From positions 114,202 to 178,201 of the forward strand of contig JALQCY010000007.1 of NCBI GenBank assembly GCA_023241745.1: a stretch of 64,000 bases of DNA. The letters run 5' to 3'. The notes beneath the pieces were generated by a model. That model had not been told where the DNA came from. It saw only the letters and a program-made list of their open reading frames with translations, and did no database searches. The translations under genes were made by a program, and so were the position numbers. The stretch comes from Isoptericola peretonis (GTDB lineage: Bacteria > Actinomycetota > Actinomycetes > Actinomycetales > Cellulomonadaceae). This document shows, in pieces, positions 17,546-25,213 of this stretch (positions are counted from its first letter, which is position 1; each line of letters starts with the position of its first letter).

Positions 17546-18321
17546 CCACCGGCCGGGTGACGCTCGTCGGTGCCGGGCCCGGTGCCGCCGACCTCCTCAC
17601 CTACCGGGCCTGGCGCGCGCTGGCCGCGGCGGACGTCGTGGTCACCGACCGCCTGGTGCCGCGCGAGGTGCTCGACGACCTGGACCCCCGGGTCGAGGTG
17701 GTCGACGTCGGCAAGACGCCCGGCCGGCACACGCTGCCGCAGGAGGAGATCGACGCGCTCCTCGTGGCCCGAGCCCTCGCGGGCGAGCACGTGGTGCGGC
17801 TCAAGGGCGGCGACCCGTTCGTGTTCGGCCGCGGCGGGGAGGAGGTGGCGGCCTGCCGCGCTGCCGGGGTGCCGGTCGAGGTGGTGCCCGGGGTCTCCTC
17901 CGCCCTCGCCGCACCCGCGCTGGCCGGCGTGCCGCTCACCCACCGCGGCACGACGACGGCCTTCCACGTCGTCACCGGGCACACCCGCGAGGGAGAGGCG
18001 CAGCTCGACGACGTCTCCGTCGCCTGCGTGACGTCGCGCGCGGCGACGCTCGTCGTGCTCATGGGCGTGGCGGCGCTGCCCGGGATCGTCGCCCGCCTGC
18101 TGGACGCGGGCGCGGCCCCGGACACCCCCGTCGCTATCGTGGAGCGAGGTTCGCTGCCCGACCAGCGGGTCACGCGCGTCGCCCTCGACCTGGCCGCCAA
18201 GCGTGCCGAGGAGGTCGGGGTCCGCGCGCCGGCCGTGGTCGTGATCGGCGACGTGGCCCACTCGACGCTGCTGGAGGTCGCGCGTGACGCAGGAGGAGCC
18301 GCAGGGCAGCCCGGTGGCTGA
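17542..18321 (+). CDS. cobA: Uroporphyrinogen-III C-methyltransferase (SUMT)
   Basis: Transfers two methyl groups from SAM to uroporphyrinogen III, giving precorrin-2 on the way to siroheme. The 259-residue protein has the tetrapyrrole methylase motifs: VTLVGAGPGAADLLT at the N-terminus, VTDRLV, VRLKGGDPFVFGRGGEE near residue 85, and PGVSSALAAPALAGVPLTHRG near 120. There is no CysG-type dehydrogenase/ferrochelatase domain, so those steps must be encoded elsewhere. Being coupled to nirD by ATGA points to siroheme supply for NirB as its main job. Confidence 0.94.
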   Translation: MTTGRVTLVGAGPGAADLLTYRAWRALAAADVVVTDRLVPREVLDDLDPRVEVVDVGKTPGRHTLPQEEIDALLVARALAGEHVVRLKGGDPFVFGRGGEEVAACRAAGVPVEVVPGVSSALAAPALAGVPLTHRGTTTAFHVVTGHTREGEAQLDDVSVACVTSRAATLVVLMGVAALPGIVARLLDAGAAPDTPVAIVERGSLPDQRVTRVALDLAAKRAEEVGVRAPAVVVIGDVAHSTLLEVARDAGGAAGQPGG

Positions 18322-19477
18322 GAGGGCGGAGCACGGACCCCGGCCCGCGCTGGGCCAGGTGATGGCCGGGTGCACCGTGCTCGTCACCGCCGACCGCCGC
18401 TCGGGGGAGCTGGCCGCCGCGCTGGAGCGGCGCGGCGCCGCGGTCCGTCACGCCCCCGCGCTGAGCATGGTGCCGCACGTGGACGACGACTCCCTGATCG
18501 CCGCCACCCGCGCCCTCGTCGCGGACCCGCCGGACGTCGTCGTCGCGACCACCGGCGTCGGGTTCCGCGCCTGGATCGAGGCCGCCGACGCGCACGGGCT
18601 CGCCGACGACCTGCTCGCCGTCCTCGGCCGCGCGCGGCTCGTGGCGCGAGGCCCCAAGGCCCGCGGCGCCATCCAGGCGGCGGGCCTGCAGGCGGACTGG
18701 GTCGCGGAGTCGGAGACGTCGGCCGAGGTCGCCGAGGTGCTGCTCAGCGAGGGGGTGGGCGGGCAGCACGTCGCGATCCAGCACCACGGTGCCGGCGCCG
18801 ACGGCCTGGACGTCGTCTTCGAGAAGGCGGGCGCGCGCGTCTCCGCGCTGGTCGTGTACCGGTGGGGGCCGCCGCCCGACCCGGCCGCCGTGCAGGCGTC
18901 CGTCCGGGCCGCCGCCGCGGGCGAGATCGACGCCGTCGCGTTCACGTCCGCCCCCGGCGCCGAGGCGTGGCTGCGCGCCGTCGAGGCGCAACGCCTGCGC
19001 GACGCCGTCGTCGCGCGCTTCGCGGACGGGTCGATGGTGGCCGCCGCCGTGGGGCCCGTGACCGCACGGCCGCTGGAGTCGCGCGGCATCCCGACGCTGC
19101 AGCCCGAGCGGGGCCGGCTCGGCGCGCTCGTGCGGTCGCTGGTGGGGCACTACGAGCACCTGGAGTCCGTGGCCCTCGCCACCGTGGCCGGGCCGCTCGT
19201 CATCCGGGCGCGCGTCGCGGTGCTCGACTCGAAGGTGCTGCCGTTGTCGCCCACGGGCGTCGAGGTGCTGCGCCTGCTCGCCTCCGCGGGCGGGGACGTC
19301 GTCCCGCGTGAGCGCGTCCTCGACGTCCTGCCCGGCAACTCCCGGGACCCGCACGCCGTCGAGGTCGCCGTCGCGCGCCTGCGCGAGGCCGCCGGGCGGC
19401 GCGACCTGGTCAAGACCGTCGTCAAGCGCGGGTACCGGCTGGAGCTCGCGCACGCCGCCGACGGCCGGCGGCTCTGA
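18284..19477 (+). CDS. nnaR: HemD-domain / winged-helix transcriptional regulator (NnaR-type)
   Basis: 397-residue fusion: a uroporphyrinogen-III synthase (HemD) fold over roughly residues 25-285 and a PhoB/OmpR-type winged helix at 300-390, seen as LPLSPTGVEVLRLLASAGGDVVPRER and AVEVAVARLREAAG...VKTVVKRGYRLE. Related two-domain proteins are known as NnaR in Streptomyces and as Rv0260c in Mycobacterium, beside nitrate and nitrite genes, where they co-activate nitrate assimilation. The GTG at 18284 overlaps cobA by 38 nt; later starts at 18314 (GTG) or 18362 (ATG) are possible. Whether the HemD half is catalytic or only senses a tetrapyrrole cannot be told from sequence. Confidence 0.85.
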   Translation: MTQEEPQGSPVAERAEHGPRPALGQVMAGCTVLVTADRRSGELAAALERRGAAVRHAPALSMVPHVDDDSLIAATRALVADPPDVVVATTGVGFRAWIEAADAHGLADDLLAVLGRARLVARGPKARGAIQAAGLQADWVAESETSAEVAEVLLSEGVGGQHVAIQHHGAGADGLDVVFEKAGARVSALVVYRWGPPPDPAAVQASVRAAAAGEIDAVAFTSAPGAEAWLRAVEAQRLRDAVVARFADGSMVAAAVGPVTARPLESRGIPTLQPERGRLGALVRSLVGHYEHLESVALATVAGPLVIRARVAVLDSKVLPLSPTGVEVLRLLASAGGDVVPRERVLDVLPGNSRDPHAVEVAVARLREAAGRRDLVKTVVKRGYRLELAHAADGRRL

Positions 19478-19502
19478 CCCGAACCGGCCCCGCCCCGGCC
19501 CG

Positions 19503-19520
19503 ACGGGGAGTTCTCCCCGT
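19503..19520. terminator. Stem-loop after the nnaR-type gene
   Basis: ACGGGGA and TCCCCGT form a perfect 7-bp GC-rich stem with a GTTC loop (arms can be counted as 8 bp), 25 nt after the regulator stop codon. Probable terminator of the nirBD-cobA-nnaR transcript. Confidence 0.55.
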
Positions 19521-19542
19521 GGCGTCCGGTCGCGGTCGCCGT

Positions 19543-19548
19543 TACGCT
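19543..19548 (+). promoter_or_regulatory. Candidate -10 of the toxin gene
   Basis: TACGCT about 70 nt before the toxin start. The intervening leader holds an AAGGAG site (19589) in front of a 6-codon GTG-initiated reading frame (19602-19622, V-L-E-V-T-G-stop) whose stop overlaps the toxin GTG by 4 nt. It may be a leader peptide coupled to the toxin, or simply unused. Confidence 0.35.
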
Positions 19549-19618
19549 CCATCGCGCTGCGAGGTACGGGAAATGATGGTTGACCTGCGAAGGAGCTCCG
19601 CGTGCTCGAGGTGACAGG

Positions 19619-21499
19619 GTGAGGCCGGCGGACTGGTCGCCGGTGGGGTTGGACGGGGACCCGACGCCGGGGGATCCGGTGCTGGTGCTGTCGGGTGGGC
19701 AGGACTATCTCGAGGTCGCGGGGTCGATCGATGATGCTGCGGGGGCGATGTCGCGGCTGGACGTGGCGGGCACGATCTCGCAGGCCGTGGACGCGTTGAT
19801 GGAGACCAAGGAAGAGACCGTCGGTGAGATCCGGCGGGCGCACGCGCGGTATCAGGCCACGGGCGAGGCGTTGGTGGACTATGCCCGGGCGTTGGAGCGG
19901 GTGCAGGCCGAGACGTTGGCCGCGCTCGAGCGGGCTCGTCAGGCGCAGGAGGCGGCGCAGGACGCTGCCGGGTCGCGGGACCGGTTCGACGATCTCGCGG
20001 ACGGTGCGTCCGATGCGCAGGAGAAGCAGGAGTACGAGCAGCAGGCGCGGGCTGCGGGGTCGAGCGTGCAGGAGGCGAACGGTCGGGTCGCGGCCGCCCG
20101 TTCGGACATCGAGACGGCGAGCGCTGATCGGGACCGGGCGGCGGGTGATGCGGTCGCGCGCATCGAGGACATCACCTCCGGGGACGATCTGAACGACTCG
20201 TGGTGGGACGACTGGGGGTCGAAGGTCGTCGCGGCGATCGCGGACATCGCGGACATGGTCTCGATGATCGCGGGCCTGCTGGCCGTGGTGGTCGCGTTCA
20301 TCCCGGTGGTGGGGACCGCGTTGGCGGGGGTGCTGATCGTCGTGGCCGCGGTGGCCGCGATCGTGTCCGCGTTGGCGAACATCACGCTCGCCGCGACCGG
20401 GGAACGGTCGTGGGCCGAGGCGGGGATCGCGATCGCGGGTGCCGCGCTGTCGGTGATCGGTCTGGGTGGTGCGGCCAAGGCCGCCACCGGGCTGTCACGG
20501 GTCGCGGTCAAGCAGGGCATGAAGACCGGTGCGAAGAAGGCGTGGTGCAAGGTCGGGTTCGGTACCTGCTTCACCGCCGGGACGCTGGTGCGCACCGCGG
20601 ACGGTGACCGGCCGATCGAGGACCTGCGGGCGGGGGACAAGGTCTGGGCGCACGACGTCGCGGCCGGTGGGGACGGGTGGCAGGTGGTGACCGAGACGTT
20701 CGTGCGGACCACGACCACCCTGTATCACCTGAGCATCGGCGGGCACACGGTCACCACGACCGACGAGCACCCGTTCATGGTCGCGAACATGGGCTGGATC
20801 CTGGCGCGGGACCTGCAGCCCGGGGACCTCCTCGTGACGCCGGACGGCACGGTCACCCTCGAGCGGGTCACCATCGACCAGCGCGGCACCGACGATGCCG
20901 TCACGGTCTACAACATCCATGTCGAGACCCACCACACCTACTACGTCCTCGCCGGCGACCTCCCCGTCCTCGTCCACAACGCCGTCCATGCGAAGGCGCT
21001 GAAGCCGGGCACGACGTACAAGATCAAGGGCGGGACGTACCAGGTCGACGACCTCGGTCGCCCGTCGGGCATCAGGGTCAAGCTCACCAAGAGCGACATC
21101 GGCGGGGCCACGGACCCGAAGGTCGACCCGCTGGGATACATCGAGGGCGTGCACCAGCGGGGTCACCTGAGGGGCGCCAACCTCGGCGGGCCGAACGACC
21201 ACGCGGCGAACTTCGTCGCGCAGCACCCCCGCTCGAACAGCCCGTGGCAGCGCGCCGTCGAGCGGGAGGTGAAGCGGGTGGTCAACGGGGGCGAGGACGT
21301 CGACTACCGGGTGACGCCCCAGTACGAGGGCAACGCCGAGGTGCCGTCCCGGATCCACTTCCAGGCCGACGGCGACAACGGGTACAGGCTGGACTACACG
21401 CTGGACAACCGGGCGGACCTTCCCCTGTTGTCGGACGAGGTCGCCGCCGGCAACCTTCCGAAGAACGAGCACGGTTTCCGGTTCGGTACGAGGAGCTAG
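19619..21499 (+). CDS. Polymorphic toxin: T7SS-type N-terminus, Hint domain, DNA/RNA non-specific endonuclease tip
   Basis: 626-residue modular toxin. The N-terminus (RPADWSPVGLDGDPTPGDP) resembles the type VII secretion signal domain of Cellulomonas/Streptomyces toxins and is followed by a long helical, coiled-coil-prone region (to about residue 190). Two or three hydrophobic segments lie at roughly 210-300. A pretoxin Hint domain runs from C317 (CFTAGTLV) through TTTDEHPF to VLVHN, ending at H453-N454, the autocleavage site. The tip (455-626) carries QRGH (513-516) and HLRGANLGGPNDHAANF, the beta-beta-alpha-metal nuclease motif of the Endonuclea_NS_2 family. GTG 19619 is chosen because GAGGTGA lies just upstream. 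The immunity gene follows 10 nt later. Confidence 0.88.
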   Translation: MRPADWSPVGLDGDPTPGDPVLVLSGGQDYLEVAGSIDDAAGAMSRLDVAGTISQAVDALMETKEETVGEIRRAHARYQATGEALVDYARALERVQAETLAALERARQAQEAAQDAAGSRDRFDDLADGASDAQEKQEYEQQARAAGSSVQEANGRVAAARSDIETASADRDRAAGDAVARIEDITSGDDLNDSWWDDWGSKVVAAIADIADMVSMIAGLLAVVVAFIPVVGTALAGVLIVVAAVAAIVSALANITLAATGERSWAEAGIAIAGAALSVIGLGGAAKAATGLSRVAVKQGMKTGAKKAWCKVGFGTCFTAGTLVRTADGDRPIEDLRAGDKVWAHDVAAGGDGWQVVTETFVRTTTTLYHLSIGGHTVTTTDEHPFMVANMGWILARDLQPGDLLVTPDGTVTLERVTIDQRGTDDAVTVYNIHVETHHTYYVLAGDLPVLVHNAVHAKALKPGTTYKIKGGTYQVDDLGRPSGIRVKLTKSDIGGATDPKVDPLGYIEGVHQRGHLRGANLGGPNDHAANFVAQHPRSNSPWQRAVEREVKRVVNGGEDVDYRVTPQYEGNAEVPSRIHFQADGDNGYRLDYTLDNRADLPLLSDEVAAGNLPKNEHGFRFGTRS

Positions 21500-21509
21500 G
21501 AGCGAGCAC

Positions 21510-22037
21510 ATGAGCGTGCAGGACCTGATCGATGCCGGCGGGCTGGTCCCGCCTGCCCAGCCGTACGACTGGGCACGGGCGGAGCAGGAGCTCGGGATCG
21601 CCGTCCCCGAGGACTTCCGCCGGCTCCTCGACGCCGGAGGGGCGGGGCAGTGGTTCGGCTACGTCCGGCTCTTCGCCCCCGGGCACCCGCTGCCGAGCCA
21701 GGACCTCCTGGAGTCGCCCGGCGTGTTCCGGGACCTGCTCGTCCTGTGGGAGGACGACCCGGAGACGCGCCCGGACGACCTGCCGGAGGACAGCCGGCTC
21801 CTCGCCTGGGCGAACACGGGCAACGGCGAGACCTTGTTCTGGCGCGTCGACCCGGGCGCGAGCCCCGACGAGCTCTCGGTGTACGTGGAGGATGCGGACG
21901 GCGAGAGCTGGGAGAGGTTCGACCTGAGCGCCACCGGCCTGCTCGAGGGGATCCTCGAGGGCGAGGTACGGCCCGAGTCGTTCTCGGACACGTTCCTGCG
22001 GGTCGACGACGTCTACCGGCCCTACCCGAGCGCCTGA
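21510..22037 (+). CDS. SMI1/KNR4 (SUKH) family immunity protein
   Basis: 175-residue protein with the SUKH pattern: an N-terminal helix pair ending in IAVPEDFRRLLDAGGAG, then a beta-rich region (LLAWANTGNGETLFWRVD, ELSVYVEDADGESWERFDLSATGLLEGIL) as in SMI1/KNR4 immunity proteins. It lacks signal peptide or membrane segments, so it acts in the cytoplasm, presumably by binding the nuclease tip encoded immediately upstream. Its ribosome site AGGAGCG overlaps the toxin stop codon, so the pair is co-translated. SUKH proteins are common partners of nuclease toxins; direct inhibition here is inferred from position. Confidence 0.85.
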   Translation: MSVQDLIDAGGLVPPAQPYDWARAEQELGIAVPEDFRRLLDAGGAGQWFGYVRLFAPGHPLPSQDLLESPGVFRDLLVLWEDDPETRPDDLPEDSRLLAWANTGNGETLFWRVDPGASPDELSVYVEDADGESWERFDLSATGLLEGILEGEVRPESFSDTFLRVDDVYRPYPSA

Positions 22038-22049
22038 CGCCACGGGTCG

Positions 22050-23105
22050 TCATCCGGGGTAGACGTCGACCTCCGCCGCCTTGACGGAGAGCCACACCCG
22101 GGCGCCGGGCACCAGGGACAGCTCGGCCGCGGCCTGAGGCGTGACGTCGGCGGCGAGGTGGTCGGTGCGCACGCGCACCAGGTCCCCCCGCGGCTCGAGC
22201 GAGTGCACCGTGCCGCGGAACGTGTTGCGCGGCGAGCCGTGCTGCTCGCCCAGGTACACGGCGACGGCGGCCGGCCGGAAGACGGCGGTCGCCGGGGCGC
22301 CCTCGACCAGCCCGTCGCCCGGCGCGTGGCCGTGCGCCACCTCGCCCGCGGGCGTGCGGACGCCGCCCCCGGTCCAGGCGCCCCTCAGCAGGTTGAGCCC
22401 GGCGACCCGCGCGGCGAACGCGCTGCGCGGGCGGCTCAGCACCTGCGCCGTCGGGCCCCGCTCGACGACGCGGCCGTCCTCGATCACGGCCACCTCGTCG
22501 GCCAGGAGCAGGGCGTCGAGGACGTCGTGCGTGGTGATGACGGCGGTCCGTCCCGCGAGCAGGCCCTGGAGGGTCTGGCGCAGCGCGGGCGTGACGTCCA
22601 CGTCGAGGGCGGCCATCGGCTCGTCCAGCAGCAGCAGGCGGGGCTCGGCCGCGAGCGCACGGGCCACGGCGACCCGCTGCGCCTGCCCCCCCGACAGGGT
22701 GGACGGCGCGCGCTCCGCGAGGTGGGCGAGGCCGACGTCCGCGAGCCGGCGGTCGGCCACCGCGTCGGCCGCCCGCCGTCGGGCACCCTGGGACCGTGGC
22801 CCGAAGGCGACGTTCTGCCGCACCGACAGGTGGGGGAACAGCAGCGCCTCCTGGGCGAGCAGCGCGACCTGCCGGGCGTGCGGGGGCACCCACGCCCGGC
22901 TGCGGCCGCCCTCGGCGCGCACCAGGGTGCGCCCGTCGAGCACGACGTGCCCGTCGTGCGGTCTCAGGGTGCCGGCGGCGATCCCGAGGGCGGTGGACTT
23001 GCCCGCCCCGTTGGGGCCGAGCAGCGCGAGCGTGCGGCCCTCGGCGACGTCCAGCTCGACGTCGAACCCGCGGGCCGGCAGCGTGGCGGCGAGGGTGAGC
23101 GTCAC
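22050..23105 (-). CDS. modC: Molybdate ABC transporter ATP-binding protein
   Basis: 351-residue ATPase driving molybdate import. Walker A is [11 protein letters not shown] near residue 30, the signature is [17 protein letters not shown], and Walker B is [12 protein letters not shown], followed by the H-loop ITTHD. A C-terminal TOBE/Mop-like molybdate-binding domain (from about 285: [22 protein letters not shown]) is present, as usual in ModC. The GTG start overlaps the modB stop by 4 nt. Last gene of the minus-strand unit modE-like-modA-modB-modC; its stop lies 12 nt from the stop of the convergent immunity gene. Confidence 0.93.
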   Translation of the reverse strand: MTLTLAATLPARGFDVELDVAEGRTLALLGPNGAGKSTALGIAAGTLRPHDGHVVLDGRTLVRAEGGRSRAWVPPHARQVALLAQEALLFPHLSVRQNVAFGPRSQGARRRAADAVADRRLADVGLAHLAERAPSTLSGGQAQRVAVARALAAEPRLLLLDEPMAALDVDVTPALRQTLQGLLAGRTAVITTHDVLDALLLADEVAVIEDGRVVERGPTAQVLSRPRSAFAARVAGLNLLRGAWTGGGVRTPAGEVAHGHAPGDGLVEGAPATAVFRPAAVAVYLGEQHGSPRNTFRGTVHSLEPRGDLVRVRTDHLAADVTPQAAAELSLVPGARVWLSVKAAEVDVYPG

Positions 23106-23914
23106 GGCGTGATCCGTCCCGGGCGTCCCTGACGGGTGACGGCAATGACGAGCACCGCGACGACGACGAGCAGCAGGGACAGGGCCACGGCGGCGTCGGG
23201 GTCGGTCTCGCGCTGCAGGTAGATCTCCAGCGGCAGGGTGCGGGTGACCCCCTGGAGGCTGCCGGCGAACGTGATGGTGGCGCCGAACTCGCCGAGCGCA
23301 CGGGCGAACGACAGGACGGTCCCGGACAGCAGCCCCGGCCACACCAGGGGCAGCGTCACCCGGCGGAGCACCGTCGTCGGGCGGGCCCCGAGGGAGGCGG
23401 CCACGACGTCGTACCGGGAGCCCGCGGTGCGCAGCGCGCCCTCGAGGCTCATCACGAGGAACGGCAGGGCGACGAACGTCTGCGCGAGCACGACGGCGGT
23501 GGTGGAGAAGGCGACCTGCAGGCCCGCCACCTGCAGGGTCTCGCCCAGCAGGCCGCGGCGCCCGAACGTGTACAGCAGGGCGATGCCGCCCACCACCGGC
23601 GGCAGCACCAGGGGCACCATCACCAGCGAGCGCAGCAGGTCGGCGCCGGGGAAGCGGCAGCGGGCCAGCACCAGCGCCAGCGGGACGCCCAGCACGACGC
23701 ACAGCGCGGTGCTCGCGGCCGACGTCTGCAGGCTGAGCACGAGCGCGGCCCGCGCCGAGGCGCTGGAGACCAGCGACCAGTAGCCCGACCAGTCGACCCG
23801 GGTGACCATCGCGACCAGCGGCAGGACGACGAACAGCGCGCCCGCCGTCGCGGGCACGAACGCCCACCGGGGCAGGCCGACGGCGGGCTCGTCGGCGGGG
23901 CCAGGGGGTCTCAT
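23102..23914 (-). CDS. modB: Molybdate ABC transporter permease
   Basis: 270-residue inner-membrane permease with about six hydrophobic segments. The EAA loop that docks on ModC is [26 protein letters not shown], and [13 protein letters not shown] after it is strongly conserved in ModB. ATGA overlap with modA and GTGA overlap with modC. N-terminus is a short Pro-rich cytoplasmic segment. Confidence 0.94.
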   Translation of the reverse strand: MRPPGPADEPAVGLPRWAFVPATAGALFVVLPLVAMVTRVDWSGYWSLVSSASARAALVLSLQTSAASTALCVVLGVPLALVLARCRFPGADLLRSLVMVPLVLPPVVGGIALLYTFGRRGLLGETLQVAGLQVAFSTTAVVLAQTFVALPFLVMSLEGALRTAGSRYDVVAASLGARPTTVLRRVTLPLVWPGLLSGTVLSFARALGEFGATITFAGSLQGVTRTLPLEIYLQRETDPDAAVALSLLLVVVAVLVIAVTRQGRPGRITP

Positions 23915-24696
23915 GGTGCGCCGAAGCCGTGCCCGGCGAGCGTCCGCCTGCCGTCGTCGGAGAGCACGAGGTCGACGAACTCCTGCGCCAGGTCGGCCCG
24001 AGCGCCGTCGTCGCCGTGCGTCACCGTGGCGATCGGGTAGGTGTTCACCGCGTCTGCGGCCTCGGGCAGCTCGACGCCCTCGACGTCGTCGCCCGCCGCG
24101 GCGACGTCGGTGACGTACACGATGCCTGCGTCGGCCTCGCCCGCGACCACCTTGCCGAGCACGTCGGTGACGCTCTGCTCCTCGCTCACCGGCGCGAGGT
24201 CCAGGCCCGCGGCGTCGGCGACCCGCGCCGACGCGGCTCCGCACGGCACCTGCGGCGCGCACAGGACGAGCGCGACACCGGGGTCGGCCAGGTCGGCGAG
24301 GGTCGTGACGCCGGCCGGGTTGCCCGGCGGGACGGCGATCTCCAGCGTGTTGGTGGCGAAGTCCCGTGGCGCGGACACCAGGTCGTCGGCCACGAGCCGG
24401 TCCATGGTCGCGGTGTCCGCGGAGGCGAAGACGTCGGCCGGCGCGCCCTGCTGGACCTGTGCCGCCAGGTCGGACGACCCGGCGAGGCTGAGCCGCACGT
24501 CCACGCCGTCGTGCGCGGCCTCGAACTGCGCGGCGAGGTCCTCGAACGAGCCCCGGAGCGACGCCGCGGCGAACACGGTGAGCGTCGTCCCGTCGGCCTC
24601 GCCGCCGCCCGCCGGTGCGCCGCAGCCCGCGAGGACCCCCAGAGCGGTCGCGGCCAGGGCAGCACGCGCTGCGGCGCGGGCGGCACGCGCCGTCAC
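23911..24696 (-). CDS. modA: Molybdate-binding lipoprotein
   Basis: 261-residue extracytoplasmic binding protein. An arginine-rich signal sequence ends in the lipobox VLAGC, so it should be lipid-anchored. [20 protein letters not shown] and [24 protein letters not shown] are the conserved ModA segments that line the oxyanion pocket, including the serines expected to hold molybdate or tungstate. The GTG start (24696) overlaps the regulator stop by 4 nt. Molybdate specificity rests on family and context (modB, modC, molybdopterin genes next door). Confidence 0.94.
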   Translation of the reverse strand: MTARAARAAARAALAATALGVLAGCGAPAGGGEADGTTLTVFAAASLRGSFEDLAAQFEAAHDGVDVRLSLAGSSDLAAQVQQGAPADVFASADTATMDRLVADDLVSAPRDFATNTLEIAVPPGNPAGVTTLADLADPGVALVLCAPQVPCGAASARVADAAGLDLAPVSEEQSVTDVLGKVVAGEADAGIVYVTDVAAAGDDVEGVELPEAADAVNTYPIATVTHGDDGARADLAQEFVDLVLSDDGRRTLAGHGFGAP

Positions 24697-25091
24697 GCGT
24701 CCCCCCGGTCCTCGGCCTCGATCACCACGGTGGTCGACTTGATGACCGCGACCGCCACGGACCCGCGCTCCAGGCCCAGGTCGCGCACGGCCTCGCTGCT
24801 CATGAGGGACACGACGCGGAACGGCCCGCACTGCAGCTCCACCTGCGCCATGACCGTGTCGGTCCGGATGTCGGTGACGAGCCCGACGAAGCGGTTGCGC
24901 GCCGAGCTGCGCATCCCGCCCGGCAGCGCCGGGACCGTGGCGTGCTCTCGCGCCACCATCGCCACCTCGTACCCGTCCACGACCTTGCGGCCCGCCGCGT
25001 CCGTGCTGGAGCCCAGCAGCCCACGGTCGATCCAGCGACGCACCGTGTCGTCGCTGACGCCGAGGTACACGGACGCTTCCGAAACTCGCAT
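24693..25091 (-). CDS. Small HTH-TOBE regulator, molybdate-responsive (ModE-like)
   Basis: 132 residues: an excisionase/MerR-like helix-turn-helix ([26 protein letters not shown]) followed by a single TOBE/Mop domain ([28 protein letters not shown]...VKSTTVVIE-type core) that should bind molybdate. It is first in the mod operon and divergent from moeA, so auto-control of molybdate uptake and possibly of cofactor genes is likely. This architecture is smaller than E. coli ModE, with one TOBE rather than two. ATG 25091 begins at the usual HTH start; an in-frame ATG at 25112 would add seven residues. Neither has a good ribosome site. Confidence 0.82.
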   Translation of the reverse strand: MRVSEASVYLGVSDDTVRRWIDRGLLGSSTDAAGRKVVDGYEVAMVAREHATVPALPGGMRSSARNRFVGLVTDIRTDTVMAQVELQCGPFRVVSLMSSEAVRDLGLERGSVAVAVIKSTTVVIEAEDRGDA

Positions 25092-25200
25092 GTGCGGCAC
25101 GATCAGGAGCATATCCCCGCAGGTGCGTGAGCACGTCGTGGATCCTGTCCGTCGCCGCGAGCCGCCCCGGTCCGCCGGGGAAGCCGGGCGCCGGAGAACA

Positions 25201-25206
25201 TAGGCT
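25201..25206 (+). promoter_or_regulatory. moeA -10 element, probable leaderless transcript
   Basis: TAGGCT lies 7 nt before the moeA GTG, with no Shine-Dalgarno sequence. It sits in the roughly 120-nt divergent region shared with the mod operon. No clear ModE-type palindrome was found there. Confidence 0.5.
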
Positions 25207-25213
25207 GACGCCC

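Noticed and set aside
19500-22050. Insertion sequence or integrase bounding the toxin pair
   Set aside because: No transposase, terminal inverted repeats or target duplication could be seen around the pair; insertion by homologous exchange is more likely.
25092-25213. Molybdenum-cofactor riboswitch before moeA or the mod operon
   Set aside because: The leaders are too short (moeA is probably leaderless) and no conserved riboswitch core is visible.
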